DNA from: Candidatus Accumulibacter adjunctus
GTDB taxonomy: Bacteria > Pseudomonadota > Gammaproteobacteria > Burkholderiales > Rhodocyclaceae
Reading direction: 5' to 3'
Length of the DNA: 64,000 nt
Assembly (NCBI GenBank): GCA_000585015.1
Contig: JFAX01000011.1
Coordinates: forward strand, 19,404 to 83,403
Shown here: positions 17,797-26,006 of the stretch, in pieces
Numbering within the stretch: position 1 is the first letter of the stretch
Layout of the letters: every line of letters begins with the position of its first letter
Translations under genes and position numbers: made by a program
Notes under the pieces: generated by a model
What the model was told of the DNA's origin: nothing
Seen by the model: only the letters and a program-made list of their open reading frames with translations
The model's database searches: none

Positions 17797-19110
17797 TCAG
17801 AATTCCCCTCCGAGAAATTCGCTGATCCTGGTGCAGGTGAAGTCCAGCATCTCCTCACTCAGCCCTGGCCAGAGGCCGATCCAGAAGGTGTCGTCGAGCA
17901 CCCGGTCGGTCTGCGTCAGCGGGCCGGCGAGGCGGAAGCCGCGCCCTTGCATGTACGGCTGGCGGATGACGTTGCCGGCGAACAGCAGCCGTGTGCCGAT
18001 GCGGTACTGCTCGAGGTAGGTGAGGAGATCGACGCGGGCGCAGCCCGCTTCCGGCTGCAGCGTCAGCGGCAGGCCGAACCATGACGGATCGGCTCCCGGT
18101 GTGGCTTCGGGAAGGATGAGGAACTCGGCGAGCGGCGCGAGACGCTGCCTGAGATATTCGAAGTTGCGCCGGCGGGCGGCGATGAAGTCCGGCAGGCGAT
18201 CCATCTGCGCCAGGCCGCAGGCAGCCTGGATGTCGGTGATCTTGAGGTTGTAGCCGAGGTGGGAATAGGTGTACTTGTGGTCGTAGCCGAACGGCAGCTC
18301 GCCGTGCTGTTGCGCAAAGCGTTTGCCGCAGGTGTTGTCGCAGCCGGTCGCGCAATAGCAGTCGCGCCCCCAATCGCGCAGCGACTCGATGATCTTCTTC
18401 AGCTGCGCGTCGCGCGTGAAGACGGCGCCACCCTCGCCCATGGTGATGTGGTGCGCCGGGTAGAAACTGAGCGTGCCGATGTCGCCAAAGGTGCCGACCG
18501 GGCGGCCGGAGTAGGTCGCACCCAGCGCGTCGCAGCAGTCCTCGATCAGCCACAGGTCGTGCTTTCTGGCGATCCGGCAGACTTCGTCGAGGTCGAACGG
18601 GTTGCCGAGGGTGTGGGCGAGCATGATCGCTCGCGTGCGCTCGGACAGCGCGGCTTCGATCTGGCCGGCGTCTATGTTGTAGGTCGGCAGGGAGACATCG
18701 ACGAAAACCGGTACGCAGCCGTTCTGCAGGATCGGATTGACCGTCGTCGGGAAGCTGGCCGCGACGGTGATGACCTCGTCGCCCGGCTTGATGGCGCGCG
18801 CGCCGAGAGCCGGCGAAGTGAGTGCGGAGAACGCGAGGAGGTTGGCGGAAGAGCCCGAGTTGGTGGTGAGGACGTGCTCGACACCGAGAAAGGCTCCCAG
18901 TCGTCGTTCGAATTCGGTGTTGAAGCGCCCGCTGGTGAGCCAGCCATCGAGGACGGCATCGACCATCTGGCGCATTTCCACCTCGCCGATGACCTTGCCC
19001 GCCGCCGGAATCGGCGTCACACCGGGCTCGAAGGCCGAGGTCCGGCGGCTTGCTTCGGCGTAGCACTCGACCAGTTCGAGGATCTGCCTTCGCAGTTGGT
19101 CGGCGGTCAT
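17797..19110 (-). CDS. rfbH: CDP-6-deoxy-4-keto-glucose 3-dehydratase (E1, RfbH/AscC/DdhC)
   Basis: 437 residues, the family length. It removes the C3 hydroxyl of CDP-4-keto-6-deoxyglucose using pyridoxamine phosphate and an iron-sulphur centre. The diagnostic features match residue for residue: the usual PLP lysine is replaced by His220 ([14 protein letters not shown]), and the [2Fe-2S] cysteines follow C193-x57-C251-x-C253-x7-C261. These features separate E1 from ordinary sugar aminotransferases of the DegT/DnrJ family, so this call is firm. Its electron donor, the E3 reductase (rfbI/ascD), is not in the window and must be elsewhere. The start ATG overlaps the rfbG stop by 4 bases. Second-last gene of the rfbF-G-H-SDR operon. 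Confidence 0.95.
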   Translation of the reverse strand: MTADQLRRQILELVECYAEASRRTSAFEPGVTPIPAAGKVIGEVEMRQMVDAVLDGWLTSGRFNTEFERRLGAFLGVEHVLTTNSGSSANLLAFSALTSPALGARAIKPGDEVITVAASFPTTVNPILQNGCVPVFVDVSLPTYNIDAGQIEAALSERTRAIMLAHTLGNPFDLDEVCRIARKHDLWLIEDCCDALGATYSGRPVGTFGDIGTLSFYPAHHITMGEGGAVFTRDAQLKKIIESLRDWGRDCYCATGCDNTCGKRFAQQHGELPFGYDHKYTYSHLGYNLKITDIQAACGLAQMDRLPDFIAARRRNFEYLRQRLAPLAEFLILPEATPGADPSWFGLPLTLQPEAGCARVDLLTYLEQYRIGTRLLFAGNVIRQPYMQGRGFRLAGPLTQTDRVLDDTFWIGLWPGLSEEMLDFTCTRISEFLGGEF

Positions 19111-20204
19111 GGGGCGACGGCCTTTGGTTCACACTCGCAATAGCGCGCGATCTGCTGGCGCGAGACGGCTACCATGTCCTGGCCGTCGAGGTGGGCGCGA
19201 TACCAGTCGACGGTCATTTGCAGGGCGGTGGCGAGAGGCCAGCGAGGATGCCACGGCAATGCCCGTGCGGCTTTCGTCGCGTCAAGCCGGAGACTCTGCG
19301 CTTCGTGCGGGTGCGTCTCGTCGTCGCGGCGCCAGGTGGCTCCCCCACCCCACATTCCGGCCATTTTGGTCAGGAGGTCGGCAACGCTGTGCGCGGTTTC
19401 GCCGCCGGGTCCGAAATTCCAGGCTTCGGCAAAGCGAGCGCCTTGCTGGTACAGGCGCTCGCCCAGGATGAGATAGCCGGCGAGCGGTTCGAGGACATGC
19501 TGCCAGGGGCGGACCGCTTCCGGATGCCGGACCAGCAGCGGGCGCCGGTCGGCAAACGCGCGCACGGCATCCGGGACCAGTCGGCCGGTCGACCAGTCGC
19601 CGCCGCCGATGGCGTTGCCGGCGCGCGCCGTCGCCAGCGCGGTGGCGTGTCCGCGATGATCGCCCGAAGCGAAGAAGGACGAGCGATACGCGGCTGCGAC
19701 CAGTTCGGTGCAGGCCTTGCTGCTGCTGTACGGATCGGTTGCCCCGAGCGGGTCGCTCTCGGTGCAGGCTGTCGCGCGCGGTTGGTAGCACTTGTCGCTG
19801 CTGACGATGACGACGCTGCGCACGCAGCCGGTCTGCCGGATCGCGTCGAGCAGGTTGACCGTTCCCATGACGTTGGTCGCATAGGTTTCTGCTGGCCGGG
19901 AGTACGAGGGAAGCACCAACGCCTGGGCGGCGAGATGGAACACGACCTCCGGCCGGTGGCTGGCGAGGGCAGCCGCCAGTGCGTCCCGATCGCGGATGTC
20001 GGCCAGGATCGACACCATCTGCCCCGCAAGTCCGGTGAGCTCGAACAGGTTTGGCTGCGTCGCCGGTGGCAGTGCCAAGCCGATCACCCTTGCACCCATT
20101 GTCTGCAGCCAGAGCGCCAGCCAGCCACCCTTGAAGCCGGTGTGGCCGGTGACTAGGACCCGTCGGTCCTGCCAGAACGCCGGCGTGATCACCAGGTTTT
20201 CCAT
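19107..20204 (-). CDS. rfbG: CDP-glucose 4,6-dehydratase (RfbG/AscB/DdhB)
   Basis: 365 residues from ATG 20204 ([12 protein letters not shown]). Rossmann loop [14 protein letters not shown] at 20-33, SSDKCYQP block with catalytic Asp-Lys region, and [13 protein letters not shown] with the Tyr-x3-Lys pair. It converts CDP-glucose to CDP-4-keto-6-deoxyglucose, the substrate of RfbH. Longer in-frame sequence upstream of 20204 is only the shadow of rfbF and is left out. It overlaps rfbF by 16 bp and rfbH by 4 bp, so all are one transcript. GHTGFKG with Phe-Lys, rather than GxxGFxG of dTDP enzymes, is typical for the CDP-glucose branch. Confidence 0.95.
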   Translation of the reverse strand: MENLVITPAFWQDRRVLVTGHTGFKGGWLALWLQTMGARVIGLALPPATQPNLFELTGLAGQMVSILADIRDRDALAAALASHRPEVVFHLAAQALVLPSYSRPAETYATNVMGTVNLLDAIRQTGCVRSVVIVSSDKCYQPRATACTESDPLGATDPYSSSKACTELVAAAYRSSFFASGDHRGHATALATARAGNAIGGGDWSTGRLVPDAVRAFADRRPLLVRHPEAVRPWQHVLEPLAGYLILGERLYQQGARFAEAWNFGPGGETAHSVADLLTKMAGMWGGGATWRRDDETHPHEAQSLRLDATKAARALPWHPRWPLATALQMTVDWYRAHLDGQDMVAVSRQQIARYCECEPKAVAP

Positions 20205-20959
20205 GGTGCGTTGCCGGAAGCCCACAGCTGCTCCAGATGGTTTCGGTCGCGCAGGGTATCCATCGCGTGCCAGAAGCCATCGTGGCGCCAGGCGGCGAGT
20301 TGCCCGCTCCGTGACAGCTGGCTGACCGGTCCGGCTTCCCACATGCAGGAATCGCCGTCGATCAGGTCGATCACTCGCGGACTGAGGATGAAGAAGCCGC
20401 CGTTGATCCAGGCGCCGTCTCCGGCCGGTTTTTCCTGGAAGGCGAGCACGCGATCCGCGGCCAGATCGAGAGCGCCGAAGCGGCCTGGCGGAGTGACGGC
20501 GGTGACGGTTCCCAGAACCCCCTGCTGTCGGTGGAATTGGATGCTGGCGGCGATGTCGATGTTGCCGACGCCATCGCCGTAGGTGAAGCAGAACGGCTCA
20601 TCATCCTCCAGATGCGCGCGCACGCGCCGCAGCCGCCCACCCGTCTGCGTCGAGTCGCCGGTGTCGATCAGCGTCACCCGCCAGGGTTCGGAGTGGCGCT
20701 CATGCACCTCGATCCGGTTGTTGGTCAGGTCGAGGGTGACATCCGACATGTGCAGGAAGTAGTTGGCGAAGTACTCCTTGATGACGTAGCCGCGGTAGCC
20801 GAGACAGATCACGAAGTCGTTGATGCCGTGGCTGGAGTAGATCTTCATGATGTGCCAGATGATCGGCTTGCCACCGATCTCGACCATCGGTTTCGGCCTG
20901 ACGATCGTTTCCTCGGCGAGCCGCGTGCCCACGCCACCGGCGAGGATGACCGCCTTCAT
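20189..20959 (-). CDS. rfbF: Glucose-1-phosphate cytidylyltransferase (RfbF/AscA/DdhA)
   Basis: 256 residues from ATG 20959. Makes CDP-glucose from CTP and glucose-1-phosphate, the committed first step for CDP-3,6-dideoxyhexoses. The N-terminus [14 protein letters not shown] and [17 protein letters not shown] hold the nucleotide-binding loop and the RPKPM block of the family. [14 protein letters not shown] holds the catalytic Asp region. The frame is open further upstream to 21100 but that part shows no similarity and overlaps the end of yebC, so the short start is preferred. First gene of the leftward CDP-sugar operon; 79 bp separate it from the yebC stop, so read-through from yebC is possible. 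Confidence 0.95.
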   Translation of the reverse strand: MKAVILAGGVGTRLAEETIVRPKPMVEIGGKPIIWHIMKIYSSHGINDFVICLGYRGYVIKEYFANYFLHMSDVTLDLTNNRIEVHERHSEPWRVTLIDTGDSTQTGGRLRRVRAHLEDDEPFCFTYGDGVGNIDIAASIQFHRQQGVLGTVTAVTPPGRFGALDLAADRVLAFQEKPAGDGAWINGGFFILSPRVIDLIDGDSCMWEAGPVSQLSRSGQLAAWRHDGFWHAMDTLRDRNHLEQLWASGNAPWKTW

Positions 20960-21038
20960 CGATGCCTGGCCGCCGCCTCTTCCGGGCCTGCGTTGCGTGC
21001 CACCAGTTGGTCGGGAGCGATTGCCTCCATCTGCTCCG

Positions 21039-21764
21039 TCACTCGTCGATGACGACGCTGGTGTAGACCTCCTGCACGTCGTCGAGGCTTTCGAGCACAT
21101 CGATCAGTTTCTGCATGCGCAGCGCCTCGTCGCCCGCGAGCTGGGTCTCGTTCTCGGCCTTCATGGTGACGCTGCCGTACTCGGCGGTGAAGCCGGCGGC
21201 GGCGAGCGCTTCCTTGACCGCCATGTAGTCGTTGGCGGGCGTGATCACTTCGACCGATCCGTCGTCGTTGCTCAGGACGTCATCGGCGCCGGCGTCGATC
21301 GCCGCCTCCATCAACGCCCCTTCGTCGGTTCCGGGGGCGAAGAGGAGCTGGCCGCAATGCCTGAACTGGAAGGCGACACAGCCGTCGGTGCCGAGGTTGC
21401 CGCCGTACTTGTTGAAGGCGTGCCGCACTTCGGCGACGGTGCGCGTGCGGTTGTCGGTCAGGCAATCGACGATGACGGCTGCACCACCGATGCCGTAGCC
21501 CTCGTAGCGCACCTCGATGTAATCGACGCCCTCGAGCTCGCCGGTTCCCTTCTTGATCGCATTGTCGATCTTGTCCCTGGGCATGTTCACCTGCTTGCCC
21601 TTGTCGATCGCCAGTCGCAGGCGCGGATTGAACGAAGGATCGCCACCGCCGGCCTTGGCGGCAACGGTGATCTCGCGTGCGATCTTGGAGAAGGATGCGC
21701 TGCGCTTTTCATCCTGCTTGCCCTTGCGGTGCTGGATGTTGGCCCATTTCGAATGTCCTGCCAT
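21039..21764 (-). CDS. yebC: YebC/PmpR-family protein (translation/transcription factor)
   Basis: 241 residues from ATG 21764, N-terminus [18 protein letters not shown], the hallmark of the family. Family members bind DNA as regulators (PmpR) and, in the shorter paralogues, help ribosomes through proline stretches (YeeN/TACO1 group). Three-domain length is complete. In many proteobacteria yebC sits next to ruvC; here it lies next to an O-antigen operon instead, so the island boundary is probably between 20959 and 21039. It is transcribed away from the HerA-like gene, with a likely extended -10 promoter at 21850-21858. Confidence 0.95.
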   Translation of the reverse strand: MAGHSKWANIQHRKGKQDEKRSASFSKIAREITVAAKAGGGDPSFNPRLRLAIDKGKQVNMPRDKIDNAIKKGTGELEGVDYIEVRYEGYGIGGAAVIVDCLTDNRTRTVAEVRHAFNKYGGNLGTDGCVAFQFRHCGQLLFAPGTDEGALMEAAIDAGADDVLSNDDGSVEVITPANDYMAVKEALAAAGFTAEYGSVTMKAENETQLAGDEALRMQKLIDVLESLDDVQEVYTSVVIDE

Positions 21765-21849
21765 GCTGCCCTCTGAACGAATTCCTGGATCCTGCGGCCG
21801 CTCCCGGAGCAACAAAACGGGCCGCAAATGATCGATAATCAAGGCCGGC

Positions 21850-21858
21850 ATTCTAGCA
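21850..21858 (-). promoter_or_regulatory. Extended -10 promoter element for yebC
   Basis: Read on the minus strand the bases are TGCTAGAAT, an extended -10 (TGn plus TAGAAT). It would start transcription about 80 bases before the yebC ATG. No good -35 is seen, as is common with extended -10 promoters. The same nine bases precede the UPF0114 gene at 41504-41512. Confidence 0.5.
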
Positions 21859-21904
21859 CTTCCGTCGAACCATCCCTTCCCGTCATCGCTTTCCGGAGTC
21901 GTCC

Positions 21905-23392
21905 ATGGTCGCACCACTTGTCGTCGCCAGGCATGAAGACACTGAACTGGCGTTGCTGCCCGCACTCGCCAACCGTCACGGACTGATCACCGGCGCCACC
22001 GGGACCGGCAAGACGATCACCCTGCAACTGCTCGCCGAGCGCTTTTCGGCCATTGGCGTGCCGGTGTTCATGGCCGACGTCAAGGGGGATCTGTCGGGAC
22101 TGGCCGCTGCCGGCAGCCTGACGCCGAAGCTGCAGCAACGGCTCGCAGCGCTCGGCGTCACGGATCACGTACCGGCGCGCTGTCCGGTGGTCTACTGGGA
22201 CGTTTTCGGCGAGCAGGGGCACCCGGTGCGGGCGACGATCTCGGACATGGGGCCGGTGCTGCTCGCCCGGCTGTTGAACCTCAATGACACGCAGTCCGGC
22301 GTCCTGCAACTGGTGTTCCGCATCGCCGACGACAACGGCCTGCTGCTGCTCGACCTCAAGGACCTGCGGGCGATGGTGCAGCATGTCGGCGAGAACGCGA
22401 AGAACTTCACCACCGAGTACGGCAACGTCTCGGCGGCTTCGATCGGCGCCATCCAGCGCGGGCTGCTGAACCTCGGCGAGCACGGTGGCGACCTGTTCTT
22501 CGGCGAGCCGATGCTCGACATCGGCGACCTGATGCAGACCGACGATGGCCGGGGCGTGGTCAACATCCTGGCCGGCGACAGGCTGATGGCTTCGCCGCGC
22601 CTCTATTCGACCTTCCTGCTCTGGTTGCTCGCCGAGCTGTTCGAACAGCTGCCTGAAGTCGGTGACGTCGACAAGCCCAAACTCGTCTTCTTCTTCGACG
22701 AGGCGCATCTGCTCTTCAACGAGGCGCCGGCGGCGCTGCTCGAGAAGATCGAACAGGTGGTGCGGCTGATCCGCTCGAAAGGAGTCGGCGTCTACTTCGT
22801 CAGCCAGAACCCGCTCGACATTCCCGACAAGGTGCTCGGCCAGCTCGGCAACCGCGTGCAGCACGCCCTGCGCGCCTTCACCCCGCGCGACCAGAAGGCA
22901 GTCAAGGCCGCCGCGCAGACCCTGCGCGCCAACCCGAGGTTCGACGCCGAGGCGGCGATCACCGAGTTGGGCGTCGGCGAGGCACTGGTTTCGTTTCTCG
23001 ACGAGAAGGGACGGCCGAACGTCGTCGAGCGTGCCTTCATCCTGCCGCCGGCTTCGCGGATTGGCCCGCAGTCCGCCGAGGAGCGACAGGCGGTTATCAA
23101 GGCTTCCGCCATCTACGGGCATTACGAGAATGCCGTCGACCGCGAGTCGGCCTACGAGAAGCTCAAGGGCGTTGCGGCGGAGCAAGCGCCGGCTGGCGAA
23201 TCGGCTGCCGGTGGACAGCCGCCGGCAGCCGGTGGTGGTGGCTGGCTGGGCAGTCTTGGCCGCGGGCGTGGTGACTCGGTGATCCAGACGGCGGCAAAGA
23301 GCGCGGCGCGGGCGATCGGCTCGCAGGTCGGCCGCGAGATCATTCGCGGTGTCCTCGGCTCGATTCTCGGCGGCGGGTCGCGCCGCCGTTGA
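21905..23392 (+). CDS. HerA-like ATPase, DUF853/YjgR family
   Basis: 495 residues. Walker A GATGTGKT (30-37) just after a short beta strand, and Walker [14 protein letters not shown] around 259-271, with the sensor region [24 protein letters not shown]. This is the RecA-like fold of HerA/FtsK helicases. The E. coli homologue YjgR has no clear role. The Ala/Gly-rich linker after residue 425 and the last 60 residues ([19 protein letters not shown]) form a helical tail. That tail and the sequence following the gene are duplicated, in damaged form, at 32569-32905. A strong hairpin (23409-23430) follows the stop. Transcribed away from yebC. Confidence 0.9.
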   Translation: MVAPLVVARHEDTELALLPALANRHGLITGATGTGKTITLQLLAERFSAIGVPVFMADVKGDLSGLAAAGSLTPKLQQRLAALGVTDHVPARCPVVYWDVFGEQGHPVRATISDMGPVLLARLLNLNDTQSGVLQLVFRIADDNGLLLLDLKDLRAMVQHVGENAKNFTTEYGNVSAASIGAIQRGLLNLGEHGGDLFFGEPMLDIGDLMQTDDGRGVVNILAGDRLMASPRLYSTFLLWLLAELFEQLPEVGDVDKPKLVFFFDEAHLLFNEAPAALLEKIEQVVRLIRSKGVGVYFVSQNPLDIPDKVLGQLGNRVQHALRAFTPRDQKAVKAAAQTLRANPRFDAEAAITELGVGEALVSFLDEKGRPNVVERAFILPPASRIGPQSAEERQAVIKASAIYGHYENAVDRESAYEKLKGVAAEQAPAGESAAGGQPPAAGGGGWLGSLGRGRGDSVIQTAAKSAARAIGSQVGREIIRGVLGSILGGGSRRR

Positions 23393-23408
23393 TCGGGACT
23401 GACGGTGC

Positions 23409-23430
23409 GCAGCTCCCTCCCGGGAGCTGC
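23409..23430. terminator. Hairpin after the HerA-like gene, likely bidirectional terminator
   Basis: Perfect 9-bp stem GCAGCTCCC / GGGAGCTGC with loop TCCC. It lies 17 bp after the HerA-like stop and before the (now broken) converging porin end. No T-run follows on either strand, so efficiency is uncertain. Confidence 0.5.
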
Positions 23431-23440
23431 ACGCCGACCC

Positions 23441-23589
23441 TCAGAGCGTCAGTTGCAGGCGGACGCCGGCGACGGTCGAATCGGGCAACTGGAAGCCCGG
23501 GTTGAAGATGCGCTGGATCACCGGCTGGACGACCAGACCGGGAAGCAGTGGCGCCTGGTAGGTGATCTCGACCACCGTCTCGTTGTTCG
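23441..23589 (-). pseudogene. 3'-terminal fragment of an OprB-type porin gene
   Basis: Minus-strand frame encoding ETVVEITYQAPLLPGLVVQ and continuing through IQRIFNPGFQLPDSTVAGV to RLQLTL and stop. It equals the C-terminal 48 residues of the intact porin ending at 32757, with one visible change (Val to Ala). The rest of the porin is missing; upstream the sequence switches at 23589/23590 to a broken EamA permease gene in the same direction, giving a chimeric open frame. It cannot make a functional porin. It marks the left edge of an insertion or deletion event. Confidence 0.85.
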
Positions 23590-24329
23590 CTGTAGAAATA
23601 GGCACCGGTCCGTGCCGTTCCCAAATGACGCAATGCGACGACAAAGAGTGTCAGGCTTGCCCCGTGGCTGGCAAACCCCAGAGCCGAGGCGCGATCACTA
23701 CCTTCGCCCGCGGCCATGCTGCATCGAGTACCAGAGCCAGCAGGAGGTTGGTCGTCCCCGCCGCCAGCCCCTTGCTCATGGCGATGAAGGAGGCATCGGC
23801 CAGAGACACCTTGCGCGTCAGGTTGTTGTCGATCGCCCAGGCCAGACAGGCGCCGAGTACCAGAAGCGCCGCCTCGCTCCCCGCGAAACGGGCTTCGCCG
23901 GGCCAGGTCAGCACGACGGCGCCGGCCACAATGGCCAGCATCCCGAAGGCAACGCGGCGGTCGAAGCTTTCGTGGAAGACAAACCACGCCAGAAGGGCCG
24001 TCAGCACGCCTTCCGCATTGAGGAGCAGCGAGGCGCCGGAAGCGGGCGTCCGCTGCAGCCCGAGCATCAGCAGCGCCGGCGCGATGACGCCACCAGAGAG
24101 AATGGCGCCGGCAAGCCAGCCGCGTTCGCCGCGCGCCAGCGAAACGGCCGGCATGCGCTGCAGGCAGCGAATCAGGAACAGGCCGATTCCCGAACCCAGA
24201 TAGAGCCGCGCCGCCAGCAGCCAGGGACTGACATGGGCCAGCAACAGTTTCGCCAGGGGCGGTGCTGGCGCCGAAGAGGAGCGCGGCGGCCAAGGCAGCG
24301 GCGATGCCGCGCATACCCGCTTGTTTCAT
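23590..24329 (-). pseudogene. EamA/DMT-family permease gene, frameshifted and truncated
   Basis: Recognisable drug/metabolite transporter spread over three frames. It starts MKQAGMRGIAAALAAALLFG at ATG 24329 (overlapping the MerR stop as ATGA), then shifts near 24260 to LAKLLLAHVSPWLLAARLY, continues to about 23680, then shifts again to LGFASHGASLTLFVVALRH and RTGAYF. Here it ends abruptly, exactly at the conserved AYFSTAP motif of the family, joined to the porin fragment. About ten helices of the family should be present; the last two or three are gone. Either a true pseudogene or, for the internal shifts only, sequencing errors; the truncation is real in either case. Its position after cadR suggests it once belonged to the metal regulon. 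Confidence 0.8.
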
Positions 24330-24787
24330 GGTCGAGCGCCATCGCTCGTCGCGCCGGTGTCGGCCGGTCGATGACAGGCACAGGCCTCGCCTTGCGCGGC
24401 CGCGACCAGCTCGTGCAGGATGCCGCACGCCGACGCCTTGTCGGGCGTGGCACACTGCCCACGCAGTGCCATGAGTTGCTGCTCCAGTGCCTGCATGCTG
24501 GCCAGGCGCGCACGGACCCGGGCCAGATTCAGATCGACGAGATGATTGATTTCCCCGCAATCGGATTCCGGACTGTCGACGATCGACAGCAGGCGCTGAA
24601 TGTCCGCCAGCGGAATGTCGAGAGCCCGGCAGTGGCGGATGAAGGCCAGTCGCGCCAAGTCGCCTGGGGCGTAGGTACGGTAGCCGTTGTCGCTGCGTTT
24701 CGGTGCGCTGAGCAGCCCGGCTCTTTCGTAGTAGCGGATCGTGTCAACCTCGACCCCGGTCGTCCTCGCCAGTTCGCCTATGCGCAT
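24326..24787 (-). CDS. cadR: Cd(II)/Pb(II)-responsive MerR-family regulator (CadR/PbrR type)
   Basis: 153 residues. N-terminal winged helix MRIGELARTTGVEVDTIRYYE (first 20 shown as family hallmark: MRIGELA, IRYYERAGLL). Metal-site cysteines Cys77 (ESDCGEIN), Cys112 (RGQCATPD) and Cys121 (SACGIL) match the three-Cys Cd/Pb site of CadR/PbrR, not the two-Cys loop of CueR. A tail GEACACHRP adds Cys136, Cys138 and His139, like the extra metal-binding tail of CadR. Divergent from the CDF gene, with a MerR-type operator at 24825-24855 between them. It probably activates the CDF gene and perhaps the czc genes behind it when cadmium, lead or zinc rises, and represses without metal. Confidence 0.9.
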   Translation of the reverse strand: MRIGELARTTGVEVDTIRYYERAGLLSAPKRSDNGYRTYAPGDLARLAFIRHCRALDIPLADIQRLLSIVDSPESDCGEINHLVDLNLARVRARLASMQALEQQLMALRGQCATPDKASACGILHELVAAAQGEACACHRPADTGATSDGARP

Positions 24788-24824
24788 CGCGTTCTCCGTG
24801 TTTCGACTGTCCTGTATTTTACCC

Positions 24825-24855
24825 TTGACTATGGAGTCGCTCCAGGGTTTTCAAT
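24825..24855 (+). promoter_or_regulatory. MerR-type promoter/operator for the CDF transporter
   Basis: -35 TTGACT at 24825-24830 and -10 TTCAAT at 24850-24855, separated by 19 bp, the overlong spacer that MerR proteins need to twist. Between them lies the dyad TGGAG-TCG-CTCCA (24832-24844). RBS AGGAG follows before the ATG at 24886. Confidence 0.8.
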
Positions 24856-24885
24856 GAGGCTATTGCCTACTCGCAGGAGATCATC

Positions 24886-25509
24886 ATGGCCGCTTGCAAC
24901 TGTGGTTCCAACGCGGGTTCCGGCGCTGTCAGTCCGCGCTTTCGCAAGGCGCTGTGGATCGCGCTCGCCGTCAACGCATCGATGTTCGTCGTCGAAACCG
25001 TGGCCGGTCTGACTTCCGGCTCGGTCGCTCTGTGGGCCGATGCCCTCGATTTCGCCGGCGACGCGGCAAACTACGGCATTTCCCTCCTGGTACTGTCTCT
25101 GGGGCTTGCCTGGCGCGCCCGCGCCGCCCTGTTCAAGGGTGCGTCCATGCTTGGCTTCGGTGTCTTTGTCCTCACCCGGACGCTGTGGAGCCTCTTGCAT
25201 GGGGTTCCACCGGAGCCGCTGACCATGGGAGTCGTCGGCCTGTTCGCCCTGCTTGCCAACCTGAGGGTCGCCGTCCTGCTCTACACCTTTCGCGAGGGCG
25301 ACGCCAACATGCAATCGGTGTGGCTGTGCAGCCGCAACGACGCCATCGGCAACGTCGCGGTCATGCTCGCCGCCGCGGGGGTCATGGGTAGCGGCAGCGT
25401 GCTTCCGGACGTGGCGGTTGCGGCCGTGATGGCCGGTCTCGCGCTCTCGTCCGGGCTGGCCATCGTCCGCCAGTCCCGCATGGAACTCGCCACTGTGCTC
25501 CCGCGCTGA
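24886..25509 (+). CDS. Cation diffusion facilitator (CDF) family transporter
   Basis: 207 residues, inner-membrane antiporter that expels divalent metals to the periplasm in exchange for protons. Six hydrophobic segments. The metal-site positions are visible as ALWADALDFAGDAANY in TM2 and CSRNDAIGNVAVM in TM5, both with the family Asp pair spacing. The N-terminus MAACNCGSNAG carries two cysteines that could pick up metal. It lacks the cytoplasmic C-terminal ferredoxin-like domain of larger CDF proteins and ends 10 residues after TM6, as in the short DmeF/CDF forms found next to cadR. First gene of the rightward metal operon under the MerR-type promoter. Confidence 0.88.
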   Translation: MAACNCGSNAGSGAVSPRFRKALWIALAVNASMFVVETVAGLTSGSVALWADALDFAGDAANYGISLLVLSLGLAWRARAALFKGASMLGFGVFVLTRTLWSLLHGVPPEPLTMGVVGLFALLANLRVAVLLYTFREGDANMQSVWLCSRNDAIGNVAVMLAAAGVMGSGSVLPDVAVAAVMAGLALSSGLAIVRQSRMELATVLPR

Positions 25510-25529
25510 ACATGATAGGATGCGCCCCC

Positions 25530-25889
25530 ATGCGTCGCTGGCTGACCATTCTTCTCCTCTCCGTGCTGCCGCTCCAGTTCGTCTGGGCCGCAGTGGCTGG
25601 CTATTGTCAACACGACAGCGGCGAAACGGTGAAGCATTTCGGCCATCACGAGCACAAGCACGACGTGCCGGAAGATGCCGAGCAAGGCGCCGACGACGGC
25701 CAGTTGCCGCTGGCCGATTTCGATGGTGACTGCACGGACTGTCACGCGAGCTGCGCCGTTGCTCCCTCTGCGGCCGTCGCGCTGCCGGTGATCCCGGTGC
25801 TCTCTTTCGCGATCCCCTGGGCGTCGCAGCTGCCTGCGCCGCCGCCATTGACGCAGCCCGATCGCCCCAACTGGTCCGTCTCCGCCTGA
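25530..25889 (+). CDS. czcI: Small periplasmic metal-resistance protein, CzcI-like
   Basis: 119 residues from ATG 25530, with AGGA 9 bases upstream; an earlier in-frame ATG at 25512 has no RBS. Signal peptide MRRWLTILLLSVLPLQFVWAA. The mature part has GYCQHD, HFGHHEHKHD and DCTDCHASC, His/Cys clusters suited to binding metal. The LPLQF...AAVAGYCQH start is typical of CzcI, the small protein in front of czcCBA in Cupriavidus, whose role in metal sensing or regulation is not fully known. Followed after 117 bp by czcC. That gap holds a GACAGG...CCTGTC inverted repeat near 25940-25962 and may carry its own promoter. Confidence 0.75.
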   Translation: MRRWLTILLLSVLPLQFVWAAVAGYCQHDSGETVKHFGHHEHKHDVPEDAEQGADDGQLPLADFDGDCTDCHASCAVAPSAAVALPVIPVLSFAIPWASQLPAPPPLTQPDRPNWSVSA

Positions 25890-26006
25890 TCGGCGGGAGC
25901 GGTCGTTCCTGTTCTCTGTCAGCGGCGCCAGCCGGCACGCGACAGGCCGTCAGCGGACCTGTCCCCGCCGATTCCCCGATGTGTTTGTTCATCACTGGAG
26001 AATCGG

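Larger units (their letters stand above)
23171..23589. repeat. Left copy of yjgR-end / oprB-end junction repeat
   Basis: This stretch contains the 3' end of the intact HerA-like gene, an intergenic hairpin, and the last 49 codons of an OprB-type porin gene in reverse. It is matched by 32569-32905. The porin part differs at only about five positions in 150; the yjgR part is more diverged and in the right copy frameshifted. The right copy lacks 23350-23436 (87 bp, the gene end and the hairpin). The two copies bracket the heavy-metal block. Confidence 0.85.

Noticed and set aside
23441..23644. 67-residue open frame with porin-like end as a real small gene
   Set aside because: It is a chimera of a broken permease and a porin 3' fragment with no start signal.
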